NCBI RefSeq assembly: GCF_036898095.1
Contig: NC_090767.1
Span: 32,205,172-32,269,171 of the forward strand
Direction of reading: 5' to 3'
Origin: Palaemon carinicauda
Lineage: Eukaryota > Arthropoda > Malacostraca > Decapoda > Palaemonidae
Length of the DNA: 64,000 nucleotides
The notes beneath the pieces were generated by a model. The model did not search any database and was not told the DNA's origin. It saw nothing but the letters and a program-made list of their open reading frames with translations. Positions within the stretch are counted from its first letter, which is position 1, and each line of letters opens with the position of its first letter. The translations under genes were made by a program, and so were the position numbers. Of the stretch, positions 24,470-34,354 are shown piece after piece.

Positions 24470-25925
24470 CATTCAAATGTTTCGTGGGAGCTTATTATAT
24501 AGTCTCAGGGCTGCATATTTAAAGGCTCTGGAGCCTAAAGTAGACATAAATCTAGGTTCCAACAGTTTGAAGCCACCTGTAACTATTCTCGTGTTGACAA
24601 AATTTGTTGGCTGCGCAATATGTAGCAATTTCCTTAAGTATATTGGCAGCCTGGTTCTGAAAACTTGGTGGGTTATTGTACATATTTTAAATTAAGTCCT
24701 CGCTTTAATCGGCAGCCAGTGTAAATAATTTCTTATAGTGTTGATCATTTCTCTGTGTGGGTCACCTTTCATCAGTTTTGCTCCTCTGTATATTATATTT
24801 TGTAATTTCTTAAGTTGCACTTTTGGTAAATTGTAATAGATAGAGTTGCAATAGTCAATCCTGTTAAGAACACAGTTCATCACAAGTTTCTTCACAGAAT
24901 TTCCGTCTAGGTACTTTTTTATAAACTCAATATTTCTTAGATGATAACCAGCAGTTTTTATTACATTATTTATTTGGGCATTTGGAAACAGGTCACAGTC
25001 AAGAAATACACCTAGATCTCGAATTTTAGTTCTTATTCATGTTCATTTGAGTATCTTCTAAGTTTCTCACGCTGTTTCTCTTGCCCACCACCATGAATCT
25101 AGTTTTGTTCTCATTTAATTTTATTTTTCTAAATGTCATCCATTCTCTAACACTATCAAGATTCGGTTTAGAGTTTCACTGTTGTCATGTATGTCATTTA
25201 GGGAGAAGCAAAATTGTGTGTCATCTGCAAATAGTTCAAACTTGACGCCATGCCTTTGAAGCATTTACAATGGACCAATAGTATAGATACAGAATAAGAT
25301 TGGGCCAAGTACACTCCCTTGGGGTACCGCTCTGTTTAAGGGTTCATATGATGAGTAAAAGTTTCCAGTAATTTCTACCAACTAAGTAGTCTTTTAGGTA
25401 TACGAAGGCTTGATCTTCAACGCCGATGGATCGTAGATAATTTAGTAGCAGTTCATATACCACTGTATCAAAAGCAGCACCGAGATCGAGCAGAATAAAG
25501 ATACCACATTTTTTTCCATCCATCATTTCTAGCATATCATTTACAACAGAGCAGATGGCTGCCTCCGTAGAATATGGTTTTCTGTATGCATATTGATTGT
25601 CAGGAAAAGCTTCTATTACTTCCAAGTGGCTGACTAGCTGTTCAAGAATTACATGTTCCAGTACTTTTGAGGTAAAGGATAGATTTGAAATAGGTCTATA
25701 TGAGCTTACTTCCTGGTAGTCCAGTGCATTTTCTCAGAACTGGTGTGAATATAGCCGTTTTCTCAGATTTAAGAAACTAACATTCATCAATGCTTTTATT
25801 TTCTATTCTGATTATTATTTCGGCTAGACTAGAAAAGTCTTTCCCTCTAATTATTTCAGATATTGGCATAGGATCGATCGCACATTTTGTTTTCTTTGCT
25901 ATTTTGATAAATATTATGAAAAATT
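24470..25925 (-). pseudogene. LINE reverse transcriptase remnant (CR1/L2-like), copy 1
   Basis: Read from 25925 downwards, the RT motifs occur in order across broken frames: CAIDPMPISEIIRG, SYRPISNLSFTSKVLEH, an AYRKPYSTEAAICSVVND block, ILLDLGAAFDTV, VPQGSVLGPILF, the catalytic FELFADDTQF box, then the C-terminal LHWLPIKART and the ending ALRLYNKLPRNI with a stop near 24470. This matches the RT of CR1/L2-type non-LTR elements (target-primed reverse transcription). Several stops and frameshifts; no endonuclease domain upstream, so it is 5'-truncated. It directly abuts the third copy of repeat unit B at 25926. Confidence 0.8.
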
Positions 25926-25937
25926 CACATATTTTAG

Positions 25938-26017
25938 TTTCTCTTCCCAAAGTGGAAGATGAAATTAATGAAGCCCTGAAGCATATCCCTCATGATAATG
26001 GTGGTTCAAAGTACATG
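25938..26017 (+). CDS. Short conserved coding-like exon, copy 3
   Basis: Same 80-base exon as at 11391, intact here: acceptor CATATTTTAG, donor TACATG|GTGAGC, 26 codons including VEDEINEALKHIPHDNG. In phase with the terminal exon at 26443. No start codon or upstream exon is visible, because a LINE lies directly upstream. Confidence 0.3.
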
Positions 26018-26442
26018 GTGAGCAGTGAACTTTGATACTTTACTCTTTTTAGAATTTTATTAGTTATTTCCAGGAATAAAGAACATGCATTTTGGTACAG
26101 AACCAGCACATCAGTGTACATTTCACCTCCTTCTCCAGTCTGCTTTTCTGTCCACCTGTACGTGCACAATCTCAACAAAAGGTCTTCAGGTCTTCTCCTA
26201 TCATGTATCATTCCACATGCTCTTCTCGGTAATTTCATTTCCACTACTCATATTATTTTCTGTTCGTCTCTATATCCAGTCCATTCTGTAGAGCTGTGCA
26301 CTCTTGTTGTCATGGTCAACCTATTTCCCAAACATTTCTTAGAACCCCTATAAATACATTCCTAAATTGCATAAACTTTGTATTAAATTTGATTCCTTCT
26401 CAAAGAAAAAATTAACCTAACATCCTATGTTTCTTTCCACAG

Positions 26443-26460
26443 GAATCTGATCCTAAGTGA
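26443..26460 (+). CDS. Terminal exon partner, copy 3
   Basis: Acceptor TTCTTTCCACAG, then ESDPK and TGA in the phase left by 25938-26017. Identical to 13048-13065. Confidence 0.3.
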   Translation, partial: ESDPK

Positions 26461-26949
26461 GAGAAGTCCACAATAGTCCAATGCCAGATTCTGATAACAA
26501 GCAGCAGCTGAGATAAGGTTTACAGTGCCCCAGGAAGGTCCTGTAGTATGAGGCTCTCCACCTGCTGACCCCTGTCCTCAGACTTCCAACTCTGTCTATG
26601 CCCCATGACCCTTATTTCTCACCTGCTCAATGGGGTATTTGGGTGAGCAAGGAAGCTAGTGCCAATTTTACCTTAAAAATCTAAAAATTCGTTAGAGAAT
26701 TAAAAATATACTTTATATCTTCACTGTAACCAGAAAACAAGAAATTTTGTATCCATAATTTATCTTTTTTTTTTCAGAATATCTTGGTGCTGTATAATCT
26801 TTTTGTTATAATATTTTATCAATGGCTTACTGAGAATGATTTTTGTTGTTGATACATACAGTATTCATAGTCCTTATAGAATGTATTTTTTCATCACATG
26901 GTATAGTTATTCCCTTCCACAAAATGGCACTTTTTCTAAATATATATCA

Positions 26950-27605
26950 GTGCCCATATACTGTATACCCATTCACGACATAACTTAAATATAGTATTTT
27001 CTTTACACTGTACACTCATTTACGACTAAATTTGAATGTACTATTTATTATACCGTATACCCATTCACAACATGATTAGAATGTACTACTTTTATACTGC
27101 ATACCCATTTACGACATATTTTACTTTTACTATTTTTATACTCTACATTCTTTAAGTATACAATTTAAATATACTATTTTTATACTGTATACCCATTTAC
27201 GTTATAATTTTATTGTACTATTTACATACTGTATACCCATTTACAACATAATTTGAATGCATAATTTTTATACAGTATACCCATTTACAACATAATATGA
27301 TTTTACTATTTTCTAAACTGCATATCCTTCAACATCATGATTTGAATATACTATTTTTATACTGTATACCCATTTACGACATAATTTAATTGTACTATTT
27401 TTATACTGTATACCCATTTACGACATAATTTAATTGTACTATTTTTATACTGTATACCCATTTACGACATAATTTAATTGTACTATTTTTATACTGTATA
27501 CCCATTTACGACATAATTTAATTGTACTATTTTTATACTGTATATCCATTTGCAACATACTATGAAAATACTATTTTTATACTCTACACCTATTCACAGC
27601 ATAAT
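26950..27605. repeat. 44-bp minisatellite, partly homogenised array
   Basis: About 15 units of the same family as 13600-14005. From about 27361 to 27540 four consecutive units are identical or nearly so with an exact 44-base period; outer units are diverged. Confidence 0.9.
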
Positions 27606-27951
27606 TTGAACGTAGTGTTTTTGTTAGTAAACTATATTTTTTGTAGCGTAATGGAATATTTTTTTTTTAACATATAATCTATACACTATATACCCTTCAT
27701 TGAATTCTGATTTTCACCCAATGCTTGCTCATGGAATGCTATAGTTTTAATATTTATTTTATGCTATTTGGGGAATATCATTTTGTTGACATACATTCCT
27801 ATATGATATTGATAAATAACCTGGATTAATTTATTTTTTGTGTTAATAAAGACAATTTATGCACTGCACCTGATTATATAATTCACTATTCATTTTTACT
27901 GATATTTAGACATTTTATTGATAACATGCTGTTGTTGATACAATAAATTTA

Positions 27952-27957
27952 TCTCTA
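27952..27957 (+). promoter_or_regulatory. Possible poly(A) signal, copy 3
   Basis: AATAAA in the same context as at 14328. Confidence 0.35.
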
Positions 27958-28035
27958 TTAATAACTGCATTTGATATGAACCAATTATTACCATCATAAG
28001 GACATTAGTTAAATTTGTATGTATTTTTGGGCTCA

Positions 28036-28378
28036 AGCCATGTCGTCCTGATGGAAGTTCCTTAAAGGCAGCTTCCTAGGGTATATTACAACTACGGCGA
28101 TATTCCCAGAGAATTTACCTTCAGGTACCCAGAATTCTAACTCCTGGAGCGAGTATCCCTAAAAAAGACCTTAGGGATATCGTAAATATCAGTGGACGTA
28201 TTCTTGACACGCCTCATAGCAATCTATACCCCGAATAGAGTTAACACTTCGTAGGGGTAAAATGGCAAGAAAACGAAAACGATAAGAAAGGGGGGAGCCG
28301 TTCATAAGGCATCCCTCCTCCCCGTTTCGAAAGCGTGCCCTGCGCCGCTCACGGCGCCATCTGTATTCGTTTTTGCGT
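28036..28378 (+). repeat. DIRS copy 1 left inverted terminal repeat
   Basis: Reverse-complementary to 36413-36745 over about 340 bases. The outermost 11 bases (28025-28035) are unique to this end. Confidence 0.93.
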
Positions 28379-30519
28379 AGCTCTACGACTCGGTGTGTTT
28401 TTCCCTGTTTACTACCCAATCTTGGAATTTTCTCGTTTAATAATGCTTTCTCCAACTTCTTCTGCCTCGGATAAGTTGAGTATTATTTCTTTTATGTATA
28501 AATGTAGGCTCTTGGTTAAAATTAAAGTAATTAAAAGAGTTATCTTTGATACAAGAGCTGTTGCCTGCTGGAGGCATCATGGATGCTGTCGCTTGCTAGA
28601 ATAGGATTTATTTGTTAGCAAGAGCGACGTTCCCAGCCCCCTTTGCGCTTAAATATTAGCTACTTAGCTTAATTAGGAATTCTGTTATGATGCGATAGTA
28701 GTGTGCCTGGCGAAATTTGCCAAGGCTACCAACACTAGTCTTCGTAGGCTAGTTGTTGGCCTATGTACTTCCTGCATGATAATTAGTCTTCCAAATGTGA
28801 ATTTATTGCTTTAAGCGTTAGGCAACGTTATACATATAAGTCCTTTTCGAGTACCTTCCAAGATAGTATTGGTGTGAGTTTCGGTGAATTAGGTAATCGA
28901 TTCTCTTAGTGCCTAGGCTAGGTTGTCTTAGGTCATTATAATATTATCTGTTCCCCGTTTGCTCCCTTCTCTTCGGGGAAGGGGCAAACCCTTTCCCTCT
29001 GTTTAAGCCTTAGGCTTAACTCTAGTGGTTTATTTGAATTAATCTTCAAATATATCTATGCTGGAGTAGTACTGTACCTTCCCGTTCCAACTGTATTGGT
29101 TCAGAAGGGGACAGTACAACAGTGTTTAGTCTGAGCCCGGTTTGTCTGGCATGGGGCAGAGTCTCCCTTGCTGATTGACTCGGGCATTAAGGGTTACCCC
29201 CTTAGTCCACCTTGTTGGGTTCCAGTAGTGATCCCTTTACTCGGTGACTCATCAGACTGTCCTATTGCCGTTCCGGTCTCGGGATATGTTCCCTTTTCTG
29301 GAAAGGCAATTCCTTCCTTGCCGTGGTTCGTGGGAGGCAGCCAGTAGTGCCGGCCTCCCTCTCGGGTCTTTCTCTAACTGAGATGAACTGTCTTAGTTGG
29401 GAATGACCCTTAACCAAGGTAAGGTTGGATAGGACCCTCTGTCCTTCCCTTCTCTTTTTCCGTTCCTTGTGTCAGTCGTCTGCATCCTTGCCTAGCCTAG
29501 GTTGGGATGAGGAACTGACGTGGTCTCCTGTCGGCCGGCAAAGTGTGCCGACCTGCAGAGACCATTACTTTGAGTGCTGCCCGGTCCTTTCTTGGTCCCT
29601 CTATCGCTGCCGTCTGAAGATTCAGTAGGCAGCGGTTAGGAAGCTTGACTTAGTGTCTCCCCTTCCTTTCGGCACTCTTTCGGGTGCCGGCCCAGAGACT
29701 TATAGTCTCTTAACCCGGCACTCATTCTATTGTCTTAGTATGTGTTGTCCTTGCCGTCTGCCGGCCTACAGGCCGGCCGTCGGTGGGGAGGGGTGTTCTC
29801 CAGTTCTCTTGCTGTCGGTCGGCGTTGGGTGTATACCTTTGCCGGCCGGTCTCTTGCTCATCTGCCGGCCACTACAAGTGGGGCCGGCAGCCGAGCGCTG
29901 CCTAGTGTGGGGGCCAGCCGGCAGGGTTTGTTTACTGCTGCCGGCCGGCCCGCGACACTGCCCAGTCAGCCGGCCACTAAGAATGATGGCCGGCAACGCA
30001 GTGCAAACCGGGTGGCTACGGTCCGGCAACCACTGCCGGCCGGTTCAGGCATGGGATCTGGAGTTCTCCCCAATAAAGGTGATCTGATGTTGTGTACTTG
30101 AGATCTACCTTTCGAAAACAAGGGGGGGGGGTGCTGAGCGGCAATAGCCGGCTGGCACACCACCCTCAGGTACTGTATCAGTCCTCTCTTGGTGGTATAT
30201 TCAACCAAGGGAGTTCATGATGTAGTAGGTTACAACACTGTCTTTTCTATCTTACTTGTGTTACTGGTATAATCACCTGGTGTCGCCTTACAAGGATAAA
30301 AGATAATTCTTTTATTCCTGGCCAGAATGGTAATATTTTACCTTAGGTGTGAGCTACACCTAATTTCCTTTGGAAATACGTTCTCTGGTTATTCTAGTAA
30401 AGACTAACTATGTGACTTGGCTGGTGGGCTTCCACAGGTGTTTGTGTGGGTTTCACAAGTAGGTGTCTTTCCCTTATTCTTGTTGAATACTCATTTGTTA
30501 CATGTGAATTAAAATTCAC
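28379..30519 (+). other. DIRS copy 1 leader, non-coding
   Basis: About 2.1 kb between the left ITR and gag with no convincing ORF. An ATG near 28443 followed by a Ser-rich short frame has a counterpart in copy 2 (44994). A GC-rich patch at 29520-30160 is full of GCCGGC-type motifs, also present in copy 2. The leader may hold an intron ending at the acceptor before gag. Confidence 0.6.
29750..30155. repeat. Cluster of GCCGGC/CCGGCCGG motifs in the DIRS leader
   Basis: More than ten occurrences of GCCGGC or GCCGGCCGG in about 400 bases of otherwise AT-moderate sequence. Copy 2 has a similar cluster at 45775-46255. Confidence 0.75.
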
Positions 30520-32511
30520 TTGATATTCATGGAAATTTTTCTTCTTTTACAGGAGGAGCATCCGAAGTGTGATAGTGTCTTCTGCAATGTCCGCAGTAAG
30601 AACTTTTGCGGACATGCCTCGTGTAGGAGGCACGCGGCTTGTGCAGCCTCCAATGATGACCATCGTTACTGGGATCCGCAGGTATGTGCTGTATGTACTA
30701 ACCTGCTATCAGAGGCTTTTGAATCCCCTAGGTCGGCGGAGTCAAGAGATGCAGCGAGGGAGAGGCTTCGCGTATGGGTAAGGGGTTTTCAGAAAAACAC
30801 CACTGGACCTTATCTTCCTAACGAGAAGATGAGGGCATACCTTTTTCCCAAGGCTTCCCCTGATGCTGTTGTTCCCCAGCCTCGGCCGGAGATCCCTCTG
30901 ATCCAGATTCCAGTGGAGGAGGATGTCGCTGACGCCTTGCAGGACATCCAGTTGGACGACAAGATGTCCGACTTGTCCGATCGTGCGGAGCAGGATCTCC
31001 TCGCAGAGGGCGAGGAGCAGGATCGAGATCCTATTGCCGTGGAGGAAGAGGTTCCCGTATCATCAGACGTGCCGGTTCAGGTCCCTGAACCTATCCCCTC
31101 TACCTCGTCCGCTCTTCCAGCAGAGCTTGGACAGGCTCTCTCTTCCATCGTTGGTATGATCCAACAGATGCAGAGGGAGAATAATCAGAAGGCCGCTACT
31201 TTGGAGCTCCAGATGCAGAAGATCACAGCATCACGTGGACCTCCAAAGAAGCTCAACGTTAAGGACCTTCCTCTGTGCTCGGATGCCAACCCGTGGAGAT
31301 ATGCCGAGCACATGCCGATGACGATTGGGAAGATCGTCATGTCGGAGAAACTGGGTTCAGTTCCCCTTGAGGAGGTGGAATTCTGGCCCAGTAGAGGGGC
31401 CTACCCGGACTGCTATGTCCGTTTGAAGAAGGAGCCGGCTTCGAAGGAGGAGACGGAACCAAAGGAGGTGATTATCCTGGATCACTCCAAGGCTCAAGCC
31501 ACTTTGACAGCTGCTTTAAAGGAGAGGGGGTTCTCAAACTCAAAGGTTGCCGCCTTGAGTAAGAAGCACCCCTCCTTTGTATCCTCCCCGGCTAGGGCCT
31601 TCCCCTTTATGCAAAAGGGGTTTGCGGCCGTCATCAAGGCGGTTGAAGCGGGCAAGCCGTGCCCGTCTTTGGAGGAATGTAAACCTCTATCGCTGGCATT
31701 GCCAATGGATAATAAGGACTGGAAGGAGGTGCACCTTACTTTCTCGGTTGGGAAGTTGGACGCCGACATTGCAGGACAGCAGTTCGGCGAAAACCTTCCC
31801 AAGTTGTCGGAATTCCTTCTACGGAGGGAATTAGACACAAAGGAGCGCCTGGCAGCCTCGATGTCTCTCCAGACCAACATGGAGACGATGGCTAGCGACC
31901 CCAAGATGCCAGAGATGTTCATGGTTATGGCCAAAATCCATCTGGCCACAGTAACCAAGGACCTCTATTGCTTTGTTAAAGCAAGGAGGGCCTGTAGGGA
32001 GTTTGTGTTCGCCTCGGCCACAGTGAGGCACGAACCCAAGAGGCTAATTTCATCCAACATCTGGGGTAAAGATCTCTTTCCCAAGGACGTGGTCAAAGAG
32101 ATCGTGGACAAGGCAGCCACTGAGAACCGCAATCTTCTCCTGAAGTGGGATCTGTCCCTTAAGAGGAAGTCTTCTCCGGATGAGGGCCCTCAGCCGAAAG
32201 GAAAGGCGAAGAAGTCAAGGTTTTCCTCCCGTCCAGCCAAGTCCTTCAAACAGCAAAGACAACAGCAGCAACAGCCAGCTTTGCCTCCGGTTCCACAACT
32301 GGTAGCCCAGACCCCGACCACCTTCCAATGGGTTCCCCAAGCCATGTCATCAGCTTCCCCGGCATTCAATCCCGTGTTCGAGGGACAGTCGACCACGTTT
32401 CGTGCAAGGCCCAGAGGAGCAGCTAGAGGGTCATCAAGACGCCCCTCTAGGGGACGAGGATTCAGAGGTGGTCGCGGCCAGGGAGGCAAGACTGCAGGAC
32501 AGTCAAAGTGA
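30520..32511 (+). CDS. DIRS Gag-like protein
   Basis: 663 codons from the first ATG in frame; another ATG is at 30529. The N-terminal part is a Cys/His-rich module (CDSVFCNVRSKNFCGHASC, then H, C and C at 40-57), likely zinc-binding. The middle is acidic with a Gln-rich helical segment (SSIVGMIQQMQREN). The C terminus is basic, with RGRGFRGGRGQGG, typical of nucleic-acid-binding tails. Copy 2 encodes the same protein in broken form. A TTTTCTTCTTTTACAG acceptor-like site sits inside the first codons (ends 30551), so the true N terminus may come from an upstream exon. The frame ends at TGA 32509-32511 and is open again straight after it. Confidence 0.8.
   Translation: MIFMEIFLLLQEEHPKCDSVFCNVRSKNFCGHASCRRHAACAASNDDHRYWDPQVCAVCTNLLSEAFESPRSAESRDAARERLRVWVRGFQKNTTGPYLPNEKMRAYLFPKASPDAVVPQPRPEIPLIQIPVEEDVADALQDIQLDDKMSDLSDRAEQDLLAEGEEQDRDPIAVEEEVPVSSDVPVQVPEPIPSTSSALPAELGQALSSIVGMIQQMQRENNQKAATLELQMQKITASRGPPKKLNVKDLPLCSDANPWRYAEHMPMTIGKIVMSEKLGSVPLEEVEFWPSRGAYPDCYVRLKKEPASKEETEPKEVIILDHSKAQATLTAALKERGFSNSKVAALSKKHPSFVSSPARAFPFMQKGFAAVIKAVEAGKPCPSLEECKPLSLALPMDNKDWKEVHLTFSVGKLDADIAGQQFGENLPKLSEFLLRRELDTKERLAASMSLQTNMETMASDPKMPEMFMVMAKIHLATVTKDLYCFVKARRACREFVFASATVRHEPKRLISSNIWGKDLFPKDVVKEIVDKAATENRNLLLKWDLSLKRKSSPDEGPQPKGKAKKSRFSSRPAKSFKQQRQQQQQPALPPVPQLVAQTPTTFQWVPQAMSSASPAFNPVFEGQSTTFRARPRGAARGSSRRPSRGRGFRGGRGQGGKTAGQSK
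30535..30551 (+). promoter_or_regulatory. Splice-acceptor-like site before the conserved Gag region
   Basis: A pyrimidine tract ending in TTTTACAG|GAGGAG. In copy 2 the equivalent TTTCTTTACAG|GAGGAC (46770) is kept, while sequence further upstream is not alignable by eye. Confidence 0.4.
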
Positions 32512-34354
32512 AGTGTCGCCGGTAGGTGGGAGACTTCAGTATTTCCGGGATCGCTGGACCTTCGATCCCTGGGCCCACAGCCTTCTCAAAAATGGACTGG
32601 GTTGGAGTTGGTACAGTACTCCGCCCCAGTGCCCTCAATTTTTCCAACACTCCACCCCCGTTTTGGAGGAGTACACCCAAGATCTGTTGGAGAAAAAGGT
32701 GATCAGGAGGGTAAAGTCCATCAAGTTCCAAGGGAGGCTGTTTTGTGTTCCCAAGAAAGACTCGGGGAAACTCAGAGTCATTCTGGACTTGTCACCACTC
32801 AACAAGTTCATAGTGAACCACAAGTTCAAGATGTTAACGTTACAACACATAAGGGCCTTACTGCCCAAGAGGGCATATACCGTCTCCATCGACTTGTCAG
32901 ACGCATATTGGCACGTTCCAATAAGTCGTCGTCTCTCCCCCTACCTAGGATTCAAGCTACAACAAAAACTTTACGCTTTCAGGGCGATGCCCTTCGGACT
33001 AAACATAGCCCCAAGGATCTTTACGAAGCTTGCGAACGCAGCTCTCAAACAGTTACGCCTAAAAGGGTTCCAGGTAGTAGCCTACCTGGACGATTGGTTG
33101 GTGTGGGCAGCATCCAGAGCAGAATGCTTGCAAGCTTCCCTACAAGTGATTCAGTTCCTGGAATATCTAGGCTTCATGATCAACAGAAAGAAGTCTCGTC
33201 TTTCTCCAGCTCAGAGGTTCCAGTGGTTGGGAATTCACTGGGATTTAGTGTCACACCGTCTTTCCATCCCGATGTCAAAGAGGAAGGAAATAGCAGGGTC
33301 TGTCAGGAGACTTCTAGGTTCCGAGAGGATATCAAGACGCGAACAAGAGAGGGTTTTGGGCTCTCTTCAGTTTGCATCAGTAACAGACCCAGTGCTAAGA
33401 GCACAACTAAAAGATGCAGCGGGAGTATGGAGAACCTTTGCATCGAAAGAGCGAAGGGACTTGAAGAGACCAGACCCACTTCGACTACGTTCTCTTCTCA
33501 GACCGTGGTCTCAAGCCAGTCGTCTAAAGAGGTCTCTACCTCTTCAGCCACCCCCCCCCCCGTCAGTGACAATCCACACAGACGCCTCAAAGGTAGGGTG
33601 GGGGGGTCACTCCCATCGGAAAAAAGTGCAAGGAATCTGGTCCAAGCTATTTGGGACCTTTCACATAAACTTTCTAGAAGCTATGGCAGTACTTCTTACC
33701 CTGAAGAAAGTATCCCCACGTCACTCGATCCACGTAAGGTTGGTACTGGACAGCGAGGTGGTTGTGAAATGTCTGAATCGGCGGGGATCGAGATCCCCAC
33801 CTCTCAACCAGGTAATGTTAGCCATATTCCGACTGGCGGAGAAGAAGAAATGGCACCTGTCAGCAGTTCACCTTCAAGGAGTCCGGAATGTGACCGCGGA
33901 CGCTCTATCCAGGGTAACACCGATAGAGACAGAATGGTCCCTAGACGCAGGATCATTCTCTTTCATCTTGAGACAAGTCCCAGAACTGCAGATAGACCTC
34001 TTCGCGACGAAGGACAACAAGAAGCTGCCGAAATATGTGTCCCCATATGTGGACCCCTCGGCAGAAGCAATAGATGCGATGTCCCTCGATTGGAACAGAT
34101 GGTCCAGGATCTACCTGTTTCCCCCTCACAATCTGATGTTGAGGGTCCTCAACAAACTGAGATCCTTCAAGGGAGTAGCAGCAATAGTGGCCCACAAGTG
34201 GCCGAACAGTGTATGGTTCCCTCTGGCTCTGGAACTACGACTGAGGTTTCTACCACTCCCGGACCCAGTTCTGTCCCAGCAAGTCCAGAAGTCGACTGTC
34301 TTCGCTTCATTACAGAAAACCCGAACCCTGCAGCTCATGATTTTCTCTCCCTAG
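32402..34354 (+). CDS. DIRS reverse transcriptase-RNase H (with MT-like tail)
   Basis: A 650-codon frame overlapping the end of gag by 110 bases in a different frame; its first start-like codon is only a GTG, so expression probably depends on recoding or splicing. RT motifs in order: LRVILDLSPLNKFI, SIDLSDAYWHVPI (Asp164), FRAMPFGLNIAPRIFTKL, and the catalytic VAYLDDWLV (Asp230, Asp231). RNase H follows with TIHTDASKVGWGGH (Asp394), FLEAMAVLL, LVLDSEVVVK and VTADALSR. The C-terminal part (LQIDLFATKDNKKLP, then YLFPPHNLM, AHKWPNSVWF) corresponds to the methyltransferase-like region of DIRS elements. An 11-base C run (about 33551-33561) lies just before the RNase H Asp. Confidence 0.93.
   Translation: MQGPEEQLEGHQDAPLGDEDSEVVAAREARLQDSQSEVSPVGGRLQYFRDRWTFDPWAHSLLKNGLGWSWYSTPPQCPQFFQHSTPVLEEYTQDLLEKKVIRRVKSIKFQGRLFCVPKKDSGKLRVILDLSPLNKFIVNHKFKMLTLQHIRALLPKRAYTVSIDLSDAYWHVPISRRLSPYLGFKLQQKLYAFRAMPFGLNIAPRIFTKLANAALKQLRLKGFQVVAYLDDWLVWAASRAECLQASLQVIQFLEYLGFMINRKKSRLSPAQRFQWLGIHWDLVSHRLSIPMSKRKEIAGSVRRLLGSERISRREQERVLGSLQFASVTDPVLRAQLKDAAGVWRTFASKERRDLKRPDPLRLRSLLRPWSQASRLKRSLPLQPPPPPSVTIHTDASKVGWGGHSHRKKVQGIWSKLFGTFHINFLEAMAVLLTLKKVSPRHSIHVRLVLDSEVVVKCLNRRGSRSPPLNQVMLAIFRLAEKKKWHLSAVHLQGVRNVTADALSRVTPIETEWSLDAGSFSFILRQVPELQIDLFATKDNKKLPKYVSPYVDPSAEAIDAMSLDWNRWSRIYLFPPHNLMLRVLNKLRSFKGVAAIVAHKWPNSVWFPLALELRLRFLPLPDPVLSQQVQKSTVFASLQKTRTLQLMIFSP

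Larger units (their letters stand above)
25926..28024 (+). repeat. Third copy of unit B, 3' part (left of the DIRS insertion)
   Basis: Collinear with about 12520-14410: short exon, last exon, 44-bp minisatellite and poly(A) signal. It is interrupted at 28024/28025 by the DIRS element and resumes at 36789. Confidence 0.85.

Noticed and set aside
26950..27605. CRISPR-like array
   Set aside because: The 44-bp units are contiguous tandem repeats without unique spacers, in a eukaryotic context.
28189..28455. ORF shared between 28189-28455 (-) and 36398-36592 (+)
   Set aside because: Both are the same DIRS inverted terminal repeat read in the same orientation, not a gene.
29653..30101. Overlapping GC-rich ORFs of 119-144 codons in the DIRS leader
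   Set aside because: They arise from the GCCGGC-rich patch, have no recognisable domain and are not kept as ORFs in copy 2.
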